Below are positions 60,879 to 64,000 of a stretch of DNA of 64,000 bases, in pieces (positions within the stretch are counted from its first letter, which is position 1; each line of letters opens with the position of its first letter). The DNA comes from Haliclona indistincta. Its lineage: Eukaryota > Porifera > Demospongiae > Haplosclerida > Chalinidae. The notes beneath the pieces were generated by a model. The model was not told the DNA's origin. It searched no databases and saw only the letters and a program-made list of their open reading frames with translations. The position numbers were made by a program, and so were the translations under genes. The stretch lies in NCBI GenBank assembly GCA_964017065.1, contig OZ024786.1, forward strand, positions 666,888 through 730,887, given 5' to 3'.

Positions 60879-62651
60879 ATGCAGACCGAAGCTACAACAG
60901 TAGTTGAGCTGGATAACCTACAAGCAGACGTTTCCTCGCCGCCCAACGTGACTGATCTTGAGGTCAACAGAGAGTGTCAAGTGCTACTAACCGCTCTGGC
61001 TAAAATAGGCTCCGTTCAAGAGGAAGAGGATAGTAGTGATGCACTTTATTATGACCTCGTAGATGGAAGGAGGTGCAGTGGATGTGAAGCCTATTTTAAT
61101 CGTTGCAGTTGTAGTTGTAATGCAGATTGTTGTGTTCCTGTGGTCGACCTAGAGCCTTCCTTGGTTAAGACACAAGCAATAGGAAGAGAGCTACTCAAGC
61201 AGGAAGTGTTCCCTCTGTTCTCTACTAATGGTCGTGAGGTGTGGACCTATGTGCAGTTTCTTCTCGTACTGGGATTCGTCCTAAAATGTGCTGTCATCGA
61301 TATTGCTGTTAACAGTCCCTCAAAGAGGACTCATGTGGACTTTGCCTCACTTGCTTCCTCTCTCGCCTTCTTGCCTCTTTCGATTGTGGACTTTTGCATC
61401 ACAATCTACCGGCACAGATGCCATCTAGTCTGTACTCCATGTCGCCGCCATCATGCAACTAACAACAATGAATCAAGTGTCAACTCACCATCAACTAACC
61501 GTAAGCACTGTCACTCATTTTGCTGGCAACTCAAGAGCATATTTAAATACGTTGATCTGTTTCGTATGATACTAAATGAAGTGATAGTATACACGATAAC
61601 CATTTGTACCATGCTTCAGCTCATCTTGAATAGCAAGCAAGATGGTAGCAAGCTTCAGTTGGCCTTCAGTATCATAAGCTTTATCATAGCAGGGTTGTGG
61701 AAAGTAGCCACTGTCTATAGTACTTGCATTTTTGTGGTTGTTCGAACTATATTCAAGTTAAGAAAGATTCGTAAGGATGGTCCTGTAGCCAGCAGTGCTA
61801 ACTGGTGTCATGTTCACTTGATTATCCATGTTCTAGCACAGATGGTGTCTCAAGTATCAATGATAGTGTGTATTGGTGCTAAGATACACTATGAGAATAG
61901 AAACTTCTCTGTTGACAATATAGTTCAAATCAGTGGTTTCCTTTGGTACATGTTTTTCGGTGCATTAATCATTCCTTTTGCTGGTGTCTTCACTTTTGGT
62001 ATTTCCAACTTCTACTCGGTCCAAGAGTACCCGATTGGATATTTCCTTGACCTACTGCACTCAGTCATTAGAAGGAGCAAAGAGCAAGGTGCACGGTCTA
62101 CAGTAGAAATGGAATTTTCTTCAGAAAGAAATAAGAAAATTGTGCAATACATCAAAGTCGATTTTAAGTACATCAATGATCGATTTCCCTTTATTAAGTA
62201 TTTTTATGTTGTCCTGAGTCCTTTACTGGCAACATTGTCAATCATTCATGCTCTGCTTATTGGCGGCTTCTTGGCAAGCTGTTTGCTTGGGTCTGATACT
62301 GATGTCATCTTCCTGTACGACTCTTCAACTGGCTGGATGGTGCTCTTTGTGATTACAGCTATTCTCTTGTGTGCTGCTAATATTCTCGTGATATTGATTG
62401 GTGCAGTTTGTATAGCAATACTTGTTGGTATTATCATTGTTTTTTTAGGCCTAATAGCTGCTATCTTATTCATTATCTGCTTACCCTGTATGATCATAGC
62501 TGCTATTGTATCTGGTGATAGTGAACCTATCGGTGATCTCAGTGGTATTGGAAATTGCAATTGCAATTGCATTTTCGATTGCAGCTTATGTCAAGATTGT
62601 GAAGACAACAGAGCTGAGATGAGGAGACAGAGACGAAACATTGCTATATAG
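60879..62651 (+). CDS. multi-pass membrane protein with Cys-rich ends, unrecognised
   Basis: Intronless frame of 590 codons from ATG 60879; an earlier in-frame ATG at 60756 exists but lies in the likely promoter and its residues are not mirrored in the downstream copy. The acidic N-terminus is followed by a Cys cluster (CSGCEAYFNRCSCSCNADCC) at about residues 62-85. Eight to ten hydrophobic spans lie between about 124 and 550 (for example FLLVLGFVLKCAVIDIAV, LQLAFSIISFIIAGLWKVA, FVITAILLCAANILVILIGA). The C-terminus has NCNCNCIFDCSLCQDC and a basic end. The last spans form one long hydrophobic stretch. I know no matching family; it is not a GPCR by pattern. The paired Cys clusters could bind metal or be lipid-modified (inference). 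Confidence 0.75.
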   Translation: MQTEATTVVELDNLQADVSSPPNVTDLEVNRECQVLLTALAKIGSVQEEEDSSDALYYDLVDGRRCSGCEAYFNRCSCSCNADCCVPVVDLEPSLVKTQAIGRELLKQEVFPLFSTNGREVWTYVQFLLVLGFVLKCAVIDIAVNSPSKRTHVDFASLASSLAFLPLSIVDFCITIYRHRCHLVCTPCRRHHATNNNESSVNSPSTNRKHCHSFCWQLKSIFKYVDLFRMILNEVIVYTITICTMLQLILNSKQDGSKLQLAFSIISFIIAGLWKVATVYSTCIFVVVRTIFKLRKIRKDGPVASSANWCHVHLIIHVLAQMVSQVSMIVCIGAKIHYENRNFSVDNIVQISGFLWYMFFGALIIPFAGVFTFGISNFYSVQEYPIGYFLDLLHSVIRRSKEQGARSTVEMEFSSERNKKIVQYIKVDFKYINDRFPFIKYFYVVLSPLLATLSIIHALLIGGFLASCLLGSDTDVIFLYDSSTGWMVLFVITAILLCAANILVILIGAVCIAILVGIIIVFLGLIAAILFIICLPCMIIAAIVSGDSEPIGDLSGIGNCNCNCIFDCSLCQDCEDNRAEMRRQRRNIAI

Positions 62652-63241
62652 CATGTGTACCCATAATCTTAAGTGGTTTGGTATAATTTTACGTAAAATT
62701 TGGTGACATAGTGGTTTTAGTAATTAATTTTATGACCATGGAACATTGTGTTACAGAGCTGTGAACATGAACTATTGTATTATGTGACAGTAATTGAACA
62801 ATTGAACTTGTTTTAGCTGTTGTGCTTGTTTGTGTGGTATATGACCACATTATTTGTGTATAGAGTTGTTTGTTCTATAACTGGTTCGAATTATTATTGA
62901 GAAACTAACTGAACTCTGAGCTGGAACAACATCGCTATAGATTGTATGATGTTGTACATACAGAGAGGATGAGCTGAGGGCACACAGCATAAGAGCTAGC
63001 AATCAATACATGATCTCATAACATTTGATTTATAAAATAAAAATTATGATATTATCTGTACCATGAACTCACTTATGTAACTATCACACTTTGACCTCAA
63101 TTAGTGTATCAATAGCCGGTTCATAGGTGCAACTGATGACGTATTACTATCATTACCATTATTGTGCTACAAGTCCAGTGAAGCTATATAGTTATCTGTC
63201 TTGTACTCAACGCACAGTGAACTGGATATTCATATCAAGCA
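62652..63241. other. intergenic between membrane-protein copies
   Basis: A/T-rich, with AATAAA-like signals (for example AAAATAAAAATT near 63037). No gene seen. Confidence 0.4.
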
Positions 63242-64000
63242 ATGGCTGAAACAACCGAAAACATGGCGTCTTTTGCAACACCAGCAGTACTGAAAACAGC
63301 CCGAAACTGCAACGGATTTAGAAACTTCCCAAGCAGAAGCTTCCTCGCCGCCCAACGTGACGGCGGATCTCGAAGTCAACAGTGAGACTCAAGTGCTACT
63401 AACCACTCTGGCTGAAATAGGATCCATTCAAGAGAAAGAGGATACTAGTGATGCAATCTATTATGGACTTGCGCATAGATCGAGATGCAAAGACTGTGAA
63501 GCCTGTTTCTATCGCTGCCGTATTAGCCGTTGTCAAGATTGTTGTTTTCCTGTGGTCGACCTAGATGCATCCGTGCTCAAAACACAAGCAATAGGAAGAG
63601 AGCTACTCAAGCAGGAAGTGTTCCCTCTATTCTCTACTAATGGTCGTGAGGTGTGGACCTATGTGTAGTTTCTTGATCTCGTACTGGGATTCGTCTTAAA
63701 ATTTGCTTTGGTCGATATTGCTGTTAACAGTCCCTCAAAGAGGACTCATGTGGACTTTGCCTCACTTGCTTTCTCTCTCGCCTTGTTGCTTCTTTCGACT
63801 GTGGACATTTGCATCACAATCTACCAGCACAGATGCCATCTAGTCTGTACTCCATGTCGCCGCCATCATGCAACTAACAACAATGAATCAAGTTTCAACT
63901 CACCATCAACTAACCGTAAGCACTGTAGCTCATTTTGCTGGCAACTCAAGAGCATATTCAAATACCCTGATCTGTTTCGTATGATACTAAATGAAGTGAT
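63242..64000 (+). pseudogene. tandem copy of the multi-pass protein gene, broken, partial
   Basis: Closely matches 60945-61610 in DNA. Its own ATG (63242) leads into a different frame, so the N-terminus is out of phase until about 63357. There the frame matching the intact protein runs (TADLEVNSETQVLLTTLAEI, then QAIGRELLKQEVFPLFSTNG) and stops at TAG 63666, where the intact gene has CAG. A three-base insertion follows. The similarity continues to the window end, so the copy extends further. Confidence 0.8.

Noticed and set aside
1..64000. tRNA and rRNA genes
   Set aside because: No cloverleaf with A and B boxes and no rRNA-like stretch was recognised by eye; only the tRNA-complementary primer site in the retrotransposon was found.

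Overview
The window looks like nuclear DNA of an early-branching animal, most probably a demosponge (inference). The grounds are very short introns (47 and 62 bp where readable), a death-domain/NACHT receptor gene, an intronless TRIM-NHL gene, a tandem family of intronless acetyltransferase-like genes, and dense short foldback elements. No marker gene here fixes the species. Splice sites were read by eye as GT-AG with phase checks, so exon ends are good to a few bases at best.

Left part (1-25.5 kb), accessory and repeat-rich. A roughly 1.2 kb direct repeat containing a 153-bp-arm foldback abuts a minus-strand death domain-NACHT gene (2.08-4.63 kb). A tandem array of six GNAT-like acetyltransferase genes follows on the plus strand (4.9-18.5 kb): three open, three broken by small indels or stops. 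Scattered among them are relics of a RecQ-like helicase, a THAP domain, a hAT transposase end and a Kelch gene, plus MITE-like foldbacks. An unrecognised two-pass membrane protein with two PPxY motifs lies at 22.2-23.5 kb.

Middle (25.6-31.0 kb): a complete Ty3/Gypsy-type LTR retrotransposon with two identical 193-bp LTRs, a 4-bp target duplication, a tRNA-Leu-type primer-binding site, gag and pol. The gag-pol junction carries a -1 frameshift heptamer followed by a perfect 7-bp stem.

Right part (31.4-60.6 kb): one very large minus-strand gene of about 44 exons, coding for roughly 4,700-4,800 residues. Splice phases agree at nearly every junction I checked. It joins a signal peptide, a vitellogenin/large-lipid-transfer-protein-like N-terminal module, a LECT2/M23-like domain, a PAN/apple-like segment, a dozen or more fibronectin-III-like repeats, a cadherin-like segment, an EGF domain and cysteine-rich VWC-like modules. 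This combination is the most unusual thing in the window. Its introns are full of microsatellites and MITEs, and its 4.8-kb seventh intron holds an intronless TRIM-NHL gene on the other strand with one single-base frameshift.

Right end (60.6-64 kb): head-to-head with the giant gene, about 270 bp from its start codon, lies a multi-pass membrane protein gene with Cys-rich ends. It is followed by a broken tandem copy that runs off the window.
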